Notes: generated from the letters alone by a model not told the origin. Shown: positions 26,726 through 36,998, counted from the stretch's first letter. The stretch: DNA of 64,000 bases from an uncultured Bacteroidales bacterium (GCA_949289215.1 CASENC010000009.1:47569-111568); one strand, 5' to 3'. Program-made: numbers and translations.

Positions 26726-27301
26726 ATGGATACAATCAGCACCGGCAAATACATAGAACTTGCCTATAAGATATATTCGGTGGACGGTGATGGAAACCGT
26801 GCACTGGAATATGAGTTTACCGAACAGGTTCCCGACCACTTTGTGTATGGGGCAGAACCGGGATTGCTCGAAGATTTCTCTCGAAAACTTCAAGGCCTTG
26901 CCAAGGGTGATGAATTTAAGTTCACGCTTACGCCTGAGCAGGCTTTCGGCACACGTAACGAAGACCTTGTGATGGAACTTGAACGTAGCATTTTCAACGA
27001 TGCCGACGGCAATTTCATGGACGATATGGTACAGGTGGGAAGGTCGTTGACCATGATGACTTCTACCGGGCAACCGGCTCAGGGGCTTGTGGTAAATGTT
27101 GGCGACGAAAAGGTGACAATGGATTTTAACCACCGCCTTGCCGGGAAGAATGTGGAATATGAGGGCCGCGTGATGCTTGTACGCGATGCCACACCTGACG
27201 ACCTGCCACAGCACCACAGTTGCGGCGGCTGCAGTTGCGACAGTTGTGGTGGCGGTTGTGGCGACCACGACCATGACGGTTGTGGCGGCTGCTGTCACTG
27301 A
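26726..27301 (+). CDS. slyD: SlyD-like FKBP peptidyl-prolyl isomerase with metal-binding tail
   Basis: 191 residues. Residues 1-150 are an FKBP domain with an IF (insert-in-flap) chaperone domain, as in SlyD: EFTEQVPDHFVYG, LPxxEQAFG-like LTPEQAFGTRNEDL and VTMDFNHRLAGKNVEYEGRV. The last 30 residues are rich in Cys, His, Gly and Asp (HHSCGGCSCDSCGG...CH), which resembles the nickel- and zinc-binding tail of SlyD but with more cysteines than the Escherichia coli protein. It speeds proline isomerisation in the cytoplasm and may serve metal delivery. It is co-transcribed with the Ig-like lipoprotein. Confidence 0.9.
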   Translation: MDTISTGKYIELAYKIYSVDGDGNRALEYEFTEQVPDHFVYGAEPGLLEDFSRKLQGLAKGDEFKFTLTPEQAFGTRNEDLVMELERSIFNDADGNFMDDMVQVGRSLTMMTSTGQPAQGLVVNVGDEKVTMDFNHRLAGKNVEYEGRVMLVRDATPDDLPQHHSCGGCSCDSCGGGCGDHDHDGCGGCCH

Positions 27302-27330
27302 TTGCCGGCTCGATGAGCTAATAAAAGAAA

Positions 27331-27365
27331 GGGGTTGTGCCGCTGCAAAATTCCGGCACAACCCC
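27331..27365. terminator. Bidirectional terminator between convergent genes
   Basis: A perfect 12-bp stem GGGGTTGTGCCG / CGGCACAACCCC. On the minus strand the stem is followed by TTTCTTTT. It separates slyD from the flavoprotein gene. Confidence 0.8.
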
Positions 27366-27388
27366 GATTGTTTGTTACGAAAGGTGGG

Positions 27389-28036
27389 TTACAAGTTTTT
27401 CCCTAAGCGGTAGGCTTGTTGCGGGTAAGCGGTGTTGCGAATCGAACCGGCGGTCCACACTCCGGGTGCCACGATTTCACCCACGCTTGTCCAGCCAAGG
27501 TAATTAATCAGTGTGCGGTAGTGCAGCAGCATGGGTTCGGCTTCGGCTTTTGCCGTGTCGGCATATGTCATCATGAATGCAGCCTTTTTGTGTGCTCCTT
27601 TAATTTGTCCGTTGATGGCGTAAAAACGGTCGATTACGCGCTTCATTTGTGCCGATATGCCAAAGTAATACATGGGCGTGGCAAATACCACCATATCGGC
27701 CTCGATTAAATGTGGGCGCAATTCAATGAAGTCGTCGTTGAAGATGCAATTGCCGTTCATGCCGCAACGGTTGCAGGCGCGGCACGCTTCAACGTGCTTG
27801 AATGCGCAATCGAAACGGAATACTTCATGCCCTTGCTCGCGGGCACCCTTGATGAATTGTTCGGCGAGGTAGGCCGAGTTGCCGTTACTGCGTGGGCTGC
27901 CTGTCAATACTACTATTTTCATTGCTGTTTTATTGTTTGGTTTGTTGCTTGCCAATATCTGCATAACACCGCTGCCTGCCACAGCAATTCCTGCAGTGAC
28001 AAGTAGTGACTTTTTCAAGAAATCGCGTCGCTCCAT
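27389..28036 (-). CDS. Tat-exported NADPH-dependent FMN reductase-like flavoprotein
   Basis: 215 residues from the ATG at 28036; longer frames run back through the end of the upstream gene. The N-terminus MERRDFLKKSLLVTAGIAVAG is a twin-arginine signal, so the protein folds with its cofactor in the cytoplasm before export. The flavodoxin-like domain begins KIVVLTGSPRSNGNSAYL (FMN phosphate loop) and has the cysteine cluster CRACNRCGMNGNC typical of iron-sulfur flavoproteins and related reductases, then FATPMYYFGISAQMKRVIDRF. It transfers electrons through FMN, probably in the periplasm. It follows a second, T9SS-tailed flavodoxin by 5 bases, so the two form one operon. Confidence 0.88.
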   Translation of the reverse strand: MERRDFLKKSLLVTAGIAVAGSGVMQILASNKPNNKTAMKIVVLTGSPRSNGNSAYLAEQFIKGAREQGHEVFRFDCAFKHVEACRACNRCGMNGNCIFNDDFIELRPHLIEADMVVFATPMYYFGISAQMKRVIDRFYAINGQIKGAHKKAAFMMTYADTAKAEAEPMLLHYRTLINYLGWTSVGEIVAPGVWTAGSIRNTAYPQQAYRLGKNL

Positions 28037-28041
28037 AGCCT

Positions 28042-28842
28042 TTACTTCACGATTATCTTTGCTGCTGTTTCGGTTTGCCCTTTTCCCACATATACAAGGT
28101 AAATCCCTGCGGGAAGCAGGCTTATGTCCGTGGCCTTGTCGGTGGTTTCGAGTACCGTCCGTCCGGCGGTATCGTAGAGGCATATTATGTCAAAATCGTA
28201 ATCAACAGTGAGCATATCACCGTTGCATGATATATCAGCTTCCCTGTCAACTGTTATTCCGGTTATGCTTGAAGAGTTCCCGAAACCGGTCTCATCGAGC
28301 CATTCGGTAATCATTTCGTGGCAGTTTGACGTTTGTGCCGAGCGTATCCACAAGCTTGGCGCGATGAAAATGCCATCGGGGATAAGCCGTTGCGCATCGG
28401 CTTCAACGCCACTGATGCCGCTGCTTGCGCTTGATACAATAAGCCCTATCTGTTTGCCTGCCATTTGGTGGCCATTGTGGAAAAGAAACGTTTGCATGGG
28501 TGCGGCCATATTGCCCCACCACAATGGAGTAGCCACAATTATTTCGCTGTAGTCGGCAAAGTTGATTGTTACCGGCTTAATTTCGGGATATGACGATGCA
28601 TCATCGGGATTTTCCCTGATTGCTGCAATCAATGCGCTACCCAGTTCATAGCCATTGGCGGCATAGTCGAGGCCTTCCTGGGCAGGTTCGATTCTAATGG
28701 CATCGGCATCGCTCAGCTGTGCTTGCAGGTCGGTGGCAATGGCGTGGGTGTTGTTGGTGAAACTGTAGTACACCACCAGCGTTTTTGCGTTAAGCGTCAA
28801 GGTAAAACATATTGCCATGACGAGGATAAAAAGATTTTTCAT
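28042..28842 (-). CDS. Exported flavodoxin with T9SS type A sorting domain
   Basis: 266 residues. Signal peptide MKNLFILVMAICFTLTLNA; then a flavodoxin domain whose FMN phosphate loop is YYSFTNNTHAIA (residues 25-36), with ATPLWWGNMAAPMQTFL as a second flavin-contact segment; then from about residue 195 a T9SS type A sorting domain (MLTVDYDFDIICLYDTAGRTVLE...GIYLVYVGKGQTETAAKIIVK). A flavodoxin sent through the type IX system to the cell surface is unusual, since flavodoxins are normally cytoplasmic. It is co-transcribed with the Tat-exported flavoprotein 27389-28036. Confidence 0.85.
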   Translation of the reverse strand: MKNLFILVMAICFTLTLNAKTLVVYYSFTNNTHAIATDLQAQLSDADAIRIEPAQEGLDYAANGYELGSALIAAIRENPDDASSYPEIKPVTINFADYSEIIVATPLWWGNMAAPMQTFLFHNGHQMAGKQIGLIVSSASSGISGVEADAQRLIPDGIFIAPSLWIRSAQTSNCHEMITEWLDETGFGNSSSITGITVDREADISCNGDMLTVDYDFDIICLYDTAGRTVLETTDKATDISLLPAGIYLVYVGKGQTETAAKIIVK

Positions 28843-28865
28843 AATGGTTTGAGATTTGTGTTATA

Positions 28866-28873
28866 CAAAAGTA
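28866..28873 (-). promoter_or_regulatory. -7 box for the flavodoxin operon
   Basis: On the minus strand TACTTTTG, 24 bases before the ATG at 28842; no TTTG at the right distance. Confidence 0.45.
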
Positions 28874-28957
28874 ATTTGTGCATATTTGCGATAAGTAACA
28901 AGATTACTGATAATTGTATCATCTTTACTGATTTATGCCCGGTGTATATAAACAATG

Positions 28958-28988
28958 CAGGGATTGCACCGTTAAGACGCAATCCCTG
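28958..28988 (-). terminator. Terminator after the decarboxylase-cupin gene
   Basis: A perfect 10-bp stem CAGGGATTGC / GCAATCCCTG, about 30 bases past the stop at 29017 on the minus strand, followed by a weakly T-rich stretch. Confidence 0.6.
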
Positions 28989-29016
28989 TGTGTGGAAATG
29001 ATGTGCAGTAAATCGA

Positions 29017-29847
29017 TTACTTGCCTAATCGGTCATATTCCTCGTCGGTTACAGGTTCGAGCCATTCGTTTGAAGTGTCTTTGCCGGGGATTTCAAAAGC
29101 AAGGTGTGCAAACCAGCTGTCGGCTGCTGCGCCATGCCAGTGCTTTACGTTGGCCGGAATGTGGATTACATCGCCGGGAAGCATCTGCACGGCCGGTTTC
29201 CCTTCTTCTTGGTACCAACCGCGTCCGGCCACGCACACCAGCATTTGGCCGCCACCGCTTGTGGCATGGTGGATGTGCCAATTGTTGCGGCAGCGTGGTT
29301 CAAATGTGACATTCGAGAAAGGTACCTGCTCGGTTGAAATCCGGGCGAGGTAGCTGTTGCCGATGAAATACTTGGCATAAGCCGTATTGGGTTCACCGAT
29401 GGGGAAAATCATCTCGCGTTGGAATGTAGCCATTCCGTTGTCGGCAGCTGTACTGTCGTCGGCCCACACATCTTTAGCAAGGCGGAATGCTCCCCATGCA
29501 TTGGGCCAACCGGCATAGAATGCTATGTGGGTGAGTATCTCGGAAATTTCGGTGCGGGTAACACCGTTTTGCTTGGCAAATTGCAAGTGGTGGGTGAGCG
29601 AAGAATCAATAATACCCTTGCCTATAAGTGTGGCAACGGTAATCATGCTGCGGTCGTGCGGGCTGAGCCCCGGACGGTTCCACACTTCACCAAACAGAAC
29701 ATCGTCGTTGAGTTCGGCAAACTTGGGGGCAAATTCCCCTAACTGCACGTGTCCGGCAGTTTGTGTGATTTTTTCTTGTGCCATAGTGTTAAATGGAATA
29801 TTGAATATTGCAGAAATCAAAATCAATAGTGACAATGTTTTTTTCAT
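29017..29847 (-). CDS. Exported carboxymuconolactone decarboxylase-cupin fusion
   Basis: 276 residues. The first 23 residues are a signal peptide (MKKTLSLLILISAIFNIPFNTMA). Residues about 35-130 are a carboxymuconolactone decarboxylase/AhpD-type helical domain (RSMITVATLIGKGIIDSSLTHH...GVTRTEISEILTHIAFYAGWPNA) without the CxxC of AhpD. Residues about 170-265 are a cupin with the metal-ligand pattern HIHHATSGGGQMLVCVAGRG and GDVIHIPANVKHWHG. Fusions of this kind are known in bacteria, and their substrates are not well defined. The promoter has a -7 box at 29898-29905 and a striking palindrome at 29908-29935, so the gene is probably controlled by a DNA-binding regulator. Confidence 0.87.
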   Translation of the reverse strand: MKKTLSLLILISAIFNIPFNTMAQEKITQTAGHVQLGEFAPKFAELNDDVLFGEVWNRPGLSPHDRSMITVATLIGKGIIDSSLTHHLQFAKQNGVTRTEISEILTHIAFYAGWPNAWGAFRLAKDVWADDSTAADNGMATFQREMIFPIGEPNTAYAKYFIGNSYLARISTEQVPFSNVTFEPRCRNNWHIHHATSGGGQMLVCVAGRGWYQEEGKPAVQMLPGDVIHIPANVKHWHGAAADSWFAHLAFEIPGKDTSNEWLEPVTDEEYDRLGK

Positions 29848-29897
29848 ATGTCGTTTTTGTTTTGTGGTTTTACATCAGTACTTTGTTTTCTCTATGA

Positions 29898-29935
29898 CAA
29901 AAATAGTATAGTTACACCTACTGTTGTGTAACTAT
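29898..29935 (-). promoter_or_regulatory. -7 box with adjacent 28-bp operator-like palindrome
   Basis: On the minus strand TATTTTTG (29898-29905) is an exact -7 box. Two bases away lies the palindrome ATAGTTACAC-N8-GTGTAACTAT (29908-29935), with perfect 10-bp arms, sitting where the -33 to -7 spacer should be. No good -33 element is present, which fits a regulated promoter. Confidence 0.65.
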
Positions 29936-30043
29936 TTTACTGAAAAAAATATCAAAATTACAGATGATGCAACGATGTGGCATTAATGTGCGGTTTATAT
30001 ATGTCGGTAATGTCCCGATTCTTCTGGTGGACTTGGATTTATG

Positions 30044-30370
30044 TCAATGTGATACAAGCTTCAATCCAATAATTGAGGCAATAAGCGTGGTGATGAAAAA
30101 CAGGCGCATAAACGATGCAGGCTCGTGAAAAAACACTATGCCCATCAACACGGTTCCTGCGGCACCGATGCCTGTCCATACAGGGTAGGCCGTGCCGATG
30201 GGTATTGTTTGCACTGCCTTGGCAAGCAATACCATGCTCAGTGCAAGGCAGGCAATGAACCCGGCACCCCAAAGATACCATTCGGTGCCTGATGCTTCTT
30301 TCATCTTTCCCAAACAAAAAGCGAAGCCGGACTCAAAGAATCCGGCAACAATCAGAATAATCCAGTTCAT
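30044..30370 (-). CDS. sugE: SMR-family exporter, SugE/Gdx-like
   Basis: 108 residues with four membrane helices, the normal length of small multidrug resistance proteins. The conserved proton- and substrate-binding glutamate is Glu13 (MNWIILIVAGFFESGF). The sequence IPIGTAYPVWTGIGAAGTVLMGIVFF is the family signature of helix 3. The N-terminal MNWIILIVAGFFE and LGKMKEA favour the SugE (Gdx, guanidinium exporter) branch over QacE/EmrE, but phylogeny would be needed. It is a separate gene; a -7 box TATCTTTG lies at 30409-30416 on the minus strand. Confidence 0.9.
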   Translation of the reverse strand: MNWIILIVAGFFESGFAFCLGKMKEASGTEWYLWGAGFIACLALSMVLLAKAVQTIPIGTAYPVWTGIGAAGTVLMGIVFFHEPASFMRLFFITTLIASIIGLKLVSH

Positions 30371-30468
30371 ACGGCTTTCTTATTTTTCTTTATAATATGT
30401 AATGTCCACAAAGATAATGCTTTTTCTATTCATATTACATTAATAAAGAACAATATCGGTTATACAGG

Positions 30469-32514
30469 TCAGTTGATTACTATTTCGTCGGTAAACAACC
30501 ATGAGCCTCGTTTGGGATACTTGACTGCGTGCAGGCGCACATATCGTGCCGATGCGTCGCACAGAGTGGAATATACCTTGTAACGTATTTCGGCCGACGT
30601 GTCGGGCACGTCGCACCATGCCTGTCCGGCGAGAGTGAAGTTTTCCCCGTCGTCCGACAGGTAAATGTCAACCCTCCGTGGCATATACACCCATGCTCCC
30701 ACCGATTGCAGGAATGTGGCACCCACGTAATGCACAGGTTTTATGCTCCCGAGGTCGATGGTTACATCCATGTCGCGCATGGTGCCTTGCCAGCGATTGT
30801 CGCCATAGGTCCAACCGCCGCACACGCCGTCGGTGAGGGCACTGTCGCCGGCTGCCGGGTATTGGCGGCTGTAGGGCAGGTTGTAAATTACTTTGCAACC
30901 ACGGGCAAGGTGCTTGAGCGGACGGGTGCTCTCTTTGCGGTCGCCATATTCATTGGCAAGGTCAAATGTGTTGTAACCCATTGAGCGCAATTGCGTCACC
31001 AAATTTAGTGCACGGCGGCGGAAGTCGGGATAGTTTTTCTGTTCAGGTTGCGACCATGCCGTTTCGGCCACTGCAAAAGCGCGAGGGTAGTACATATATT
31101 CGGCATGGCTGTCGTCGGTGATATATTCGCACCACACATTGGCCTGCACCCCGAGCAGGTTGCCGGCCACATCGCCGGGAATGCTGTCGGGCAATGGCTC
31201 GAATGAATACACTTTTTCGAGCGGAGTGTAGCCGCCTATCGATACCGGCTCTTTGAAAGGGGCATCTTGCGTGTAATCAAGGTAATAATATGCGTTAGGG
31301 TTCATGATGGCAGGGTTGCCTTGCTGCATGGCTTCAAGGCCCGGTTCGGCACCACGCCACGACATCACCACTGCCCCGGGGGCAAGGCCGCCTTGCATAA
31401 TTTCGTCAAATCCCACCACGGTGCGACCTTTCGACTGAACGAATTGCTCGATGCGGTGTATCATGTAGCTTTGCAATTCATCAACGTCGGCCAGCCCTTC
31501 TTGTTCCATTCGTTGCTTGCACTTCGGGCAGGTTTTCCAACCTTCTTTTGTGGCTTCGTCACCGCCGATGTGTATGTATTGCGACGGGAACAGGTCGATT
31601 ACCTCGGAAAGCACATTTTCGAGGAATGTGAAAGTTTCCTCGTTGCCTATACAGAAGTCGCCGTTGCGGTATGGTTCGCCGCTGCATGAAAGTTCGGGAT
31701 AAGCGGCAAGCACCTCTTCACTGTGTCCCGGCATTTCTATTTCGGGAACGACGTTGATGTGCCGTGCACTGGCATATTCGATAATTTCACGTATGTCTTC
31801 TTTGGTATAATATCCGCCATAGGCACGTGGATCGTCTTGCGTGCAATATGAGCGGTCGCCGTTCCACCAGTCTTCCCATCGTTTATAAGGCCGCCATGCA
31901 GCCAATGATGTAAGAAGCGGATAGCGGTCGATTTGCAGTCGCCAACCTGCGGCATCGGTCAGGTGCAGATGTATATTGTTGAACTTCAGCAGCGCCATTG
32001 CGTCTATTTGCTTCAATAAAAATTCTTTCGGGCGGAAGTGGCGCGACACGTCGAAGTGCAAGCCGCGGTATGCAAACCGCGGCGCATCGGTGACGGTGCA
32101 ACATTGCAGTCGTTTGACGGTACCGCATCGCGTCATTTGCAGCAACGATTGTATGGCATAGAATGCTCCGGTTTCCGATGCCGCCTTGATGTGTATCTTG
32201 TTGGGTTTTATTGTGAGCGAGTATGATTCGTTTTGAGCCACATCGGCATCGCCGGTTATTGTGATTGAAATGTCGGCTTTGCACTGATTGTCGGTTGCCG
32301 TCATATTATTTAGCGATTTCAAATAACTCGCAAGCGGGCCGTTGCCGTTTTTTATATGGAAAAAGGCATCCGGTTCAGGCCAAGTATATACACCTTTGCC
32401 CATTTCCACCTGTTGCGGAACAGGAATGACGTCGCAAGGAGAGCCTATGGCAGTTTCGGCAAACATGGGCATAGCCAAGATAATCAAAGCGATGGTTATA
32501 ATAATGCGGTACAT
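30469..32514 (-). CDS. Exported GH20 beta-N-acetylhexosaminidase
   Basis: 681 residues. A signal peptide is followed by the GH20b N-terminal domain (about 25-150), the catalytic barrel with the invariant HIGGDE motif (catalytic pair Asp319-Glu320), the substrate-side residues VPEIEMPGHSEEVLAAYPEL and WCEYITDD, and a C-terminal F5/8-type carbohydrate-binding domain (about 540-681; YVGATFLQSVGAWVYMPRRVDIYLSDDGENF). It removes terminal GlcNAc or GalNAc from the non-reducing end of glycans, in the periplasm or at the surface. It is divergent from the GH43 gene, with an 18-bp palindrome in the 250-base gap. Confidence 0.95.
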   Translation of the reverse strand: MYRIIITIALIILAMPMFAETAIGSPCDVIPVPQQVEMGKGVYTWPEPDAFFHIKNGNGPLASYLKSLNNMTATDNQCKADISITITGDADVAQNESYSLTIKPNKIHIKAASETGAFYAIQSLLQMTRCGTVKRLQCCTVTDAPRFAYRGLHFDVSRHFRPKEFLLKQIDAMALLKFNNIHLHLTDAAGWRLQIDRYPLLTSLAAWRPYKRWEDWWNGDRSYCTQDDPRAYGGYYTKEDIREIIEYASARHINVVPEIEMPGHSEEVLAAYPELSCSGEPYRNGDFCIGNEETFTFLENVLSEVIDLFPSQYIHIGGDEATKEGWKTCPKCKQRMEQEGLADVDELQSYMIHRIEQFVQSKGRTVVGFDEIMQGGLAPGAVVMSWRGAEPGLEAMQQGNPAIMNPNAYYYLDYTQDAPFKEPVSIGGYTPLEKVYSFEPLPDSIPGDVAGNLLGVQANVWCEYITDDSHAEYMYYPRAFAVAETAWSQPEQKNYPDFRRRALNLVTQLRSMGYNTFDLANEYGDRKESTRPLKHLARGCKVIYNLPYSRQYPAAGDSALTDGVCGGWTYGDNRWQGTMRDMDVTIDLGSIKPVHYVGATFLQSVGAWVYMPRRVDIYLSDDGENFTLAGQAWCDVPDTSAEIRYKVYSTLCDASARYVRLHAVKYPKRGSWLFTDEIVIN

Positions 32515-32583
32515 ATAGTTAAAGTAGTTTTATTGGTTTCTATTAATTAATATCGAAGATGTGTGTAAATTTATATTCTTTGT

Positions 32584-32601
32584 ATAATTTGCGCAAATTA
32601 T
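32584..32601. promoter_or_regulatory. Perfect 18-bp palindrome in the GH20/GH43 divergent gap
   Basis: ATAATTTGC/GCAAATTAT is fully self-complementary, 70 bases before the GH20 start. A further half site (GATAATTTGTGC) follows at 32607-32618. A candidate operator; no regulator gene is adjacent. Confidence 0.5.
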
Positions 32602-32725
32602 TATGCGATAATTTGTGCAGGTGGAACTGTTTTAAGCGTGTTATACAGGTTATCTGCGTGTTTTTATATTGTGGGAAATGAAAATTTATACCGTGTTTTG
32701 ATGGGGTTTGTTTCGGTTTTTTCTG

Positions 32726-32733
32726 TACATTTG
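32726..32733 (+). promoter_or_regulatory. -7 box for the GH43 gene
   Basis: TACATTTG, an exact match, 33 bases before the ATG at 32766. TTTG elements lie 15 and 25 bases upstream, neither at the ideal spacing. Confidence 0.45.
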
Positions 32734-32753
32734 TGCAATGTGTTATGGCTTAA

Positions 32754-34337
<1,584 letters not shown>

Positions 34338-34356
34338 AGCGACCTTTTTTGTGGTA

Positions 34357-34408
34357 AAAAATGAGCAACGGATGGCACTTGATGCTGCCCGTTGCTCATT
34401 TTGTTTTT
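34357..34408. terminator. Bidirectional terminator between GH43 and GH84 genes
   Basis: The arms AAAATGAGCAACGG and CCGTTGCTCATTTT enclose 17 bases, with A runs before and T runs after, so it works in both directions. Confidence 0.85.
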
Positions 34409-34428
34409 GTTGTTATGGATTGTTCCTT

Positions 34429-36978
34429 TTACCGCGAGGGGATGATTTCGATGATGTCGGCATTGGCCGAGTCGAGTTTGACTTTAGCCGTGCCGGTGGG
34501 GAGTGTGAATGTAGTGTATGCCGAAATCGTGGTTATTTCTTGCAGCGTATTGCCTTTGTCATCAAGCATGGTGATGCTTAATGGTACATCGCTTTTGCCC
34601 ATGAGTAAGGTATAACCTTTTGTGCCCTCGGTAACATCGAAAGTCATGGTTCCGTCAAGCGTGAACGATGATGAAGCATTGAGGTCGAATGTGCGCAAGG
34701 CGGCTTCAATGTTCCCTGTCGTTTGCAGGCCGAAACCAAGATTTTCGGTGCTTAACGGATTGACTTCAAATGAGCGGACGGCCACATAATTCGTCTTGCG
34801 TGAGTCGAGGCGCTTGAGGCGCACATAACGTGCTTTTACCGGCGTTCCGCTCCAGTTTATCACATATTGACGTTCGATGTCGGCAATCAATGGTTGCCAT
34901 GTTTTACCGTCGGCCGAGTATTCGAGTGCGGCATGGTCGAAGTAATCCACATCGTCAACCGAATTGCGGCCTTGCAATATCCTTACCGAATGTACATCTT
35001 TCACGGTTTTCAGGTCAACGGCTATCCAGCTGTCGCGACGTTGCGGTAATGCCGAGGTATAGTATGTTACAGTATCGCCGTCGAGCATCAGTTGCGGTTG
35101 CGTGGTGGCGGAATTGGGGAACGAGCTTAATCCACGGTAATTGCAGGGCATTTGTCCTGAAATTTTTGCAAGGAAACGTGCACCCATTTCTTCCATTGCG
35201 TTTTCATAGAACGGTTGCAGTTTCATTGTTCCCGATTTGTGGGCTTCGTAGTTGCGGCGGTCATCCCGGCTCATTAAGTTATCGGCATATTTGTTCCAGA
35301 ATGTGGCATTATCGAAATCCGAGCGGAACATTTCAATCAATTCCACCATGCGCTTGCCGCGGGTACCCAGTTTGCCGAATTCCACAAGCCACGGGCGCAA
35401 TTCGGCAAGCAGTAGCTTGTTATCGCAGCCTGTTTCCATTTGGCAAGGCACTTTTTCGATGCGTTTAAATTCGGCGGCAAGGGCGCGGGCATCGCTTTCG
35501 TTATAATCGTCGATGCCGAAGGTGCGTGTTTCCCACGACTCATCGCGGCGGTAGCCGGTCTCGGTGTCGCATGAATGGATTGCAAATGTGCGATAAGCCT
35601 CGGCTGCCCTCGGTGCCATTTCCTGCAATGCGCGTTCCCAGCTGTCGATAGGGTTGTATGCCCCGATATTCCAAGCATAATCGGCCACTCCATACAGTGC
35701 AAGGCGCGATGCTTCGCCATGTTCCATCGGGTTACTTAGCACTCCGCTCAGTTCATTGCTTGAAAGAGTGGTATCAAGGCCGTAAACGGGGCCTTGCAGT
35801 ACAATGTTGCGCACATAGTCGGTTACAGGATAATTCCACCAAAACAGGGCAGGACGCTTGATGCGCGAGTTTACCCATTCAAGTGTGCTTGCGGTAATAT
35901 CGCTGCACACCACATCACCGGTCCAGAATACCTTTATGTCGGGGTTCAGATTGTTGCCGAAATAGGGCAGGCTGCCGCGCGGCGTGGGATTGGCCCACGA
36001 TTTATTATAGTCGGTGGGGCATAGTATCAGTGAGCCTACATCGCCTTTCGCCTTGACGAATTCGTCGGTCAGGCGGTTGAGCAGTTCGGTTTGTTTCACC
36101 GGACTTGTGCCGTCGCCCGAGATGTCGTCGAAGAAAATGGCGAATTGCCTTACGCCAAGGTCATACATCATCTCGAATTTCCGTAGCAGGTTGCCATAAT
36201 CTTCATCGTTCCATTTGATATCTTTACCCGGGTGTATGGCCCACACGAAGTTTACATGGTTGCGATGGCACGCCTGCACGAGTTCTTTAAGCCGTGCAGC
36301 TTCATCGTCGGGGTACGGCAGTCGCCAGTAGGGGCTGCTGTGGTATGGGTCATCTTTCGGCCCATAGACATAGGTATTCATTTTGAAACGGCCGAAGAAA
36401 TCGATAAGTGACAGGCGCACTTCATGTGACCATGGCGTGCCATAGAAACCTTCAACCACGCCGCGCAGTGGTAGCGAAGGATAATCGTTGACTGTCATGC
36501 ACGGCAGTTTGCCACCTGCTGCCATTCGGGAGCCGACAACTTGGCGCAACGTTTGTAATCCGTAGAAAGCACCACTTTCATCATATCCGGTTATTGTTAT
36601 TTCCTTTGGAGTTATGTTGAGCACATATGCGCCCGGAGTGGCTTTAGCACCTGCTTTCTCTGCAACTTTTTCACCGAAGTCGATGGTGAGTTTCACACCC
36701 TTTTCCGTGACAGGGATGAAATGTACGTCGTCGGCAAACCGGCCTTGACGGTCATTAACTTTTATGCCACCCACTATGTTGAGGGTTTTCCCTTCATCAA
36801 GTAAAATGTCGTGTGGGGTGGGATTTATCACAAGTCCGTTATGGTTTATTTTCTCACCATCGACGGGTAAAAATTGTTGAATTTCCTGCCGTTGCAACGA
36901 CAAATCAAAATCCTGTGCAGCAGCATTGCCACACACCATGCCGGCACATAAAGCAAGTATTAAGGCATTTAGTTTCAT
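34429..36978 (-). CDS. Exported GH84 beta-N-acetylglucosaminidase (O-GlcNAcase-like)
   Basis: 849 residues. Signal peptide MKLNALILALCAGMVCGNAAA; then a GH20b-like N-terminal domain to about 160; then the GH84 barrel starting RGVVEGFYGTPWSHEVRLSLIDFFGRFKMN, with the adjacent catalytic aspartates Asp284-Asp285 in FFDDISGDG (the family uses substrate-assisted catalysis through this pair). A helical domain follows, then an F5/8-type binding domain (SWIAVDLKTVKDVHSVRILQG). It cuts terminal beta-GlcNAc from glycans or O-GlcNAc from proteins. The Bacteroides thetaiotaomicron GH84 enzyme has the same build. It is the last gene of a six-gene minus-strand run. Confidence 0.95.
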   Translation of the reverse strand: MKLNALILALCAGMVCGNAAAQDFDLSLQRQEIQQFLPVDGEKINHNGLVINPTPHDILLDEGKTLNIVGGIKVNDRQGRFADDVHFIPVTEKGVKLTIDFGEKVAEKAGAKATPGAYVLNITPKEITITGYDESGAFYGLQTLRQVVGSRMAAGGKLPCMTVNDYPSLPLRGVVEGFYGTPWSHEVRLSLIDFFGRFKMNTYVYGPKDDPYHSSPYWRLPYPDDEAARLKELVQACHRNHVNFVWAIHPGKDIKWNDEDYGNLLRKFEMMYDLGVRQFAIFFDDISGDGTSPVKQTELLNRLTDEFVKAKGDVGSLILCPTDYNKSWANPTPRGSLPYFGNNLNPDIKVFWTGDVVCSDITASTLEWVNSRIKRPALFWWNYPVTDYVRNIVLQGPVYGLDTTLSSNELSGVLSNPMEHGEASRLALYGVADYAWNIGAYNPIDSWERALQEMAPRAAEAYRTFAIHSCDTETGYRRDESWETRTFGIDDYNESDARALAAEFKRIEKVPCQMETGCDNKLLLAELRPWLVEFGKLGTRGKRMVELIEMFRSDFDNATFWNKYADNLMSRDDRRNYEAHKSGTMKLQPFYENAMEEMGARFLAKISGQMPCNYRGLSSFPNSATTQPQLMLDGDTVTYYTSALPQRRDSWIAVDLKTVKDVHSVRILQGRNSVDDVDYFDHAALEYSADGKTWQPLIADIERQYVINWSGTPVKARYVRLKRLDSRKTNYVAVRSFEVNPLSTENLGFGLQTTGNIEAALRTFDLNASSSFTLDGTMTFDVTEGTKGYTLLMGKSDVPLSITMLDDKGNTLQEITTISAYTTFTLPTGTAKVKLDSANADIIEIIPSR

Positions 36979-36998
36979 TAGATTGGTTTATTTGAATG

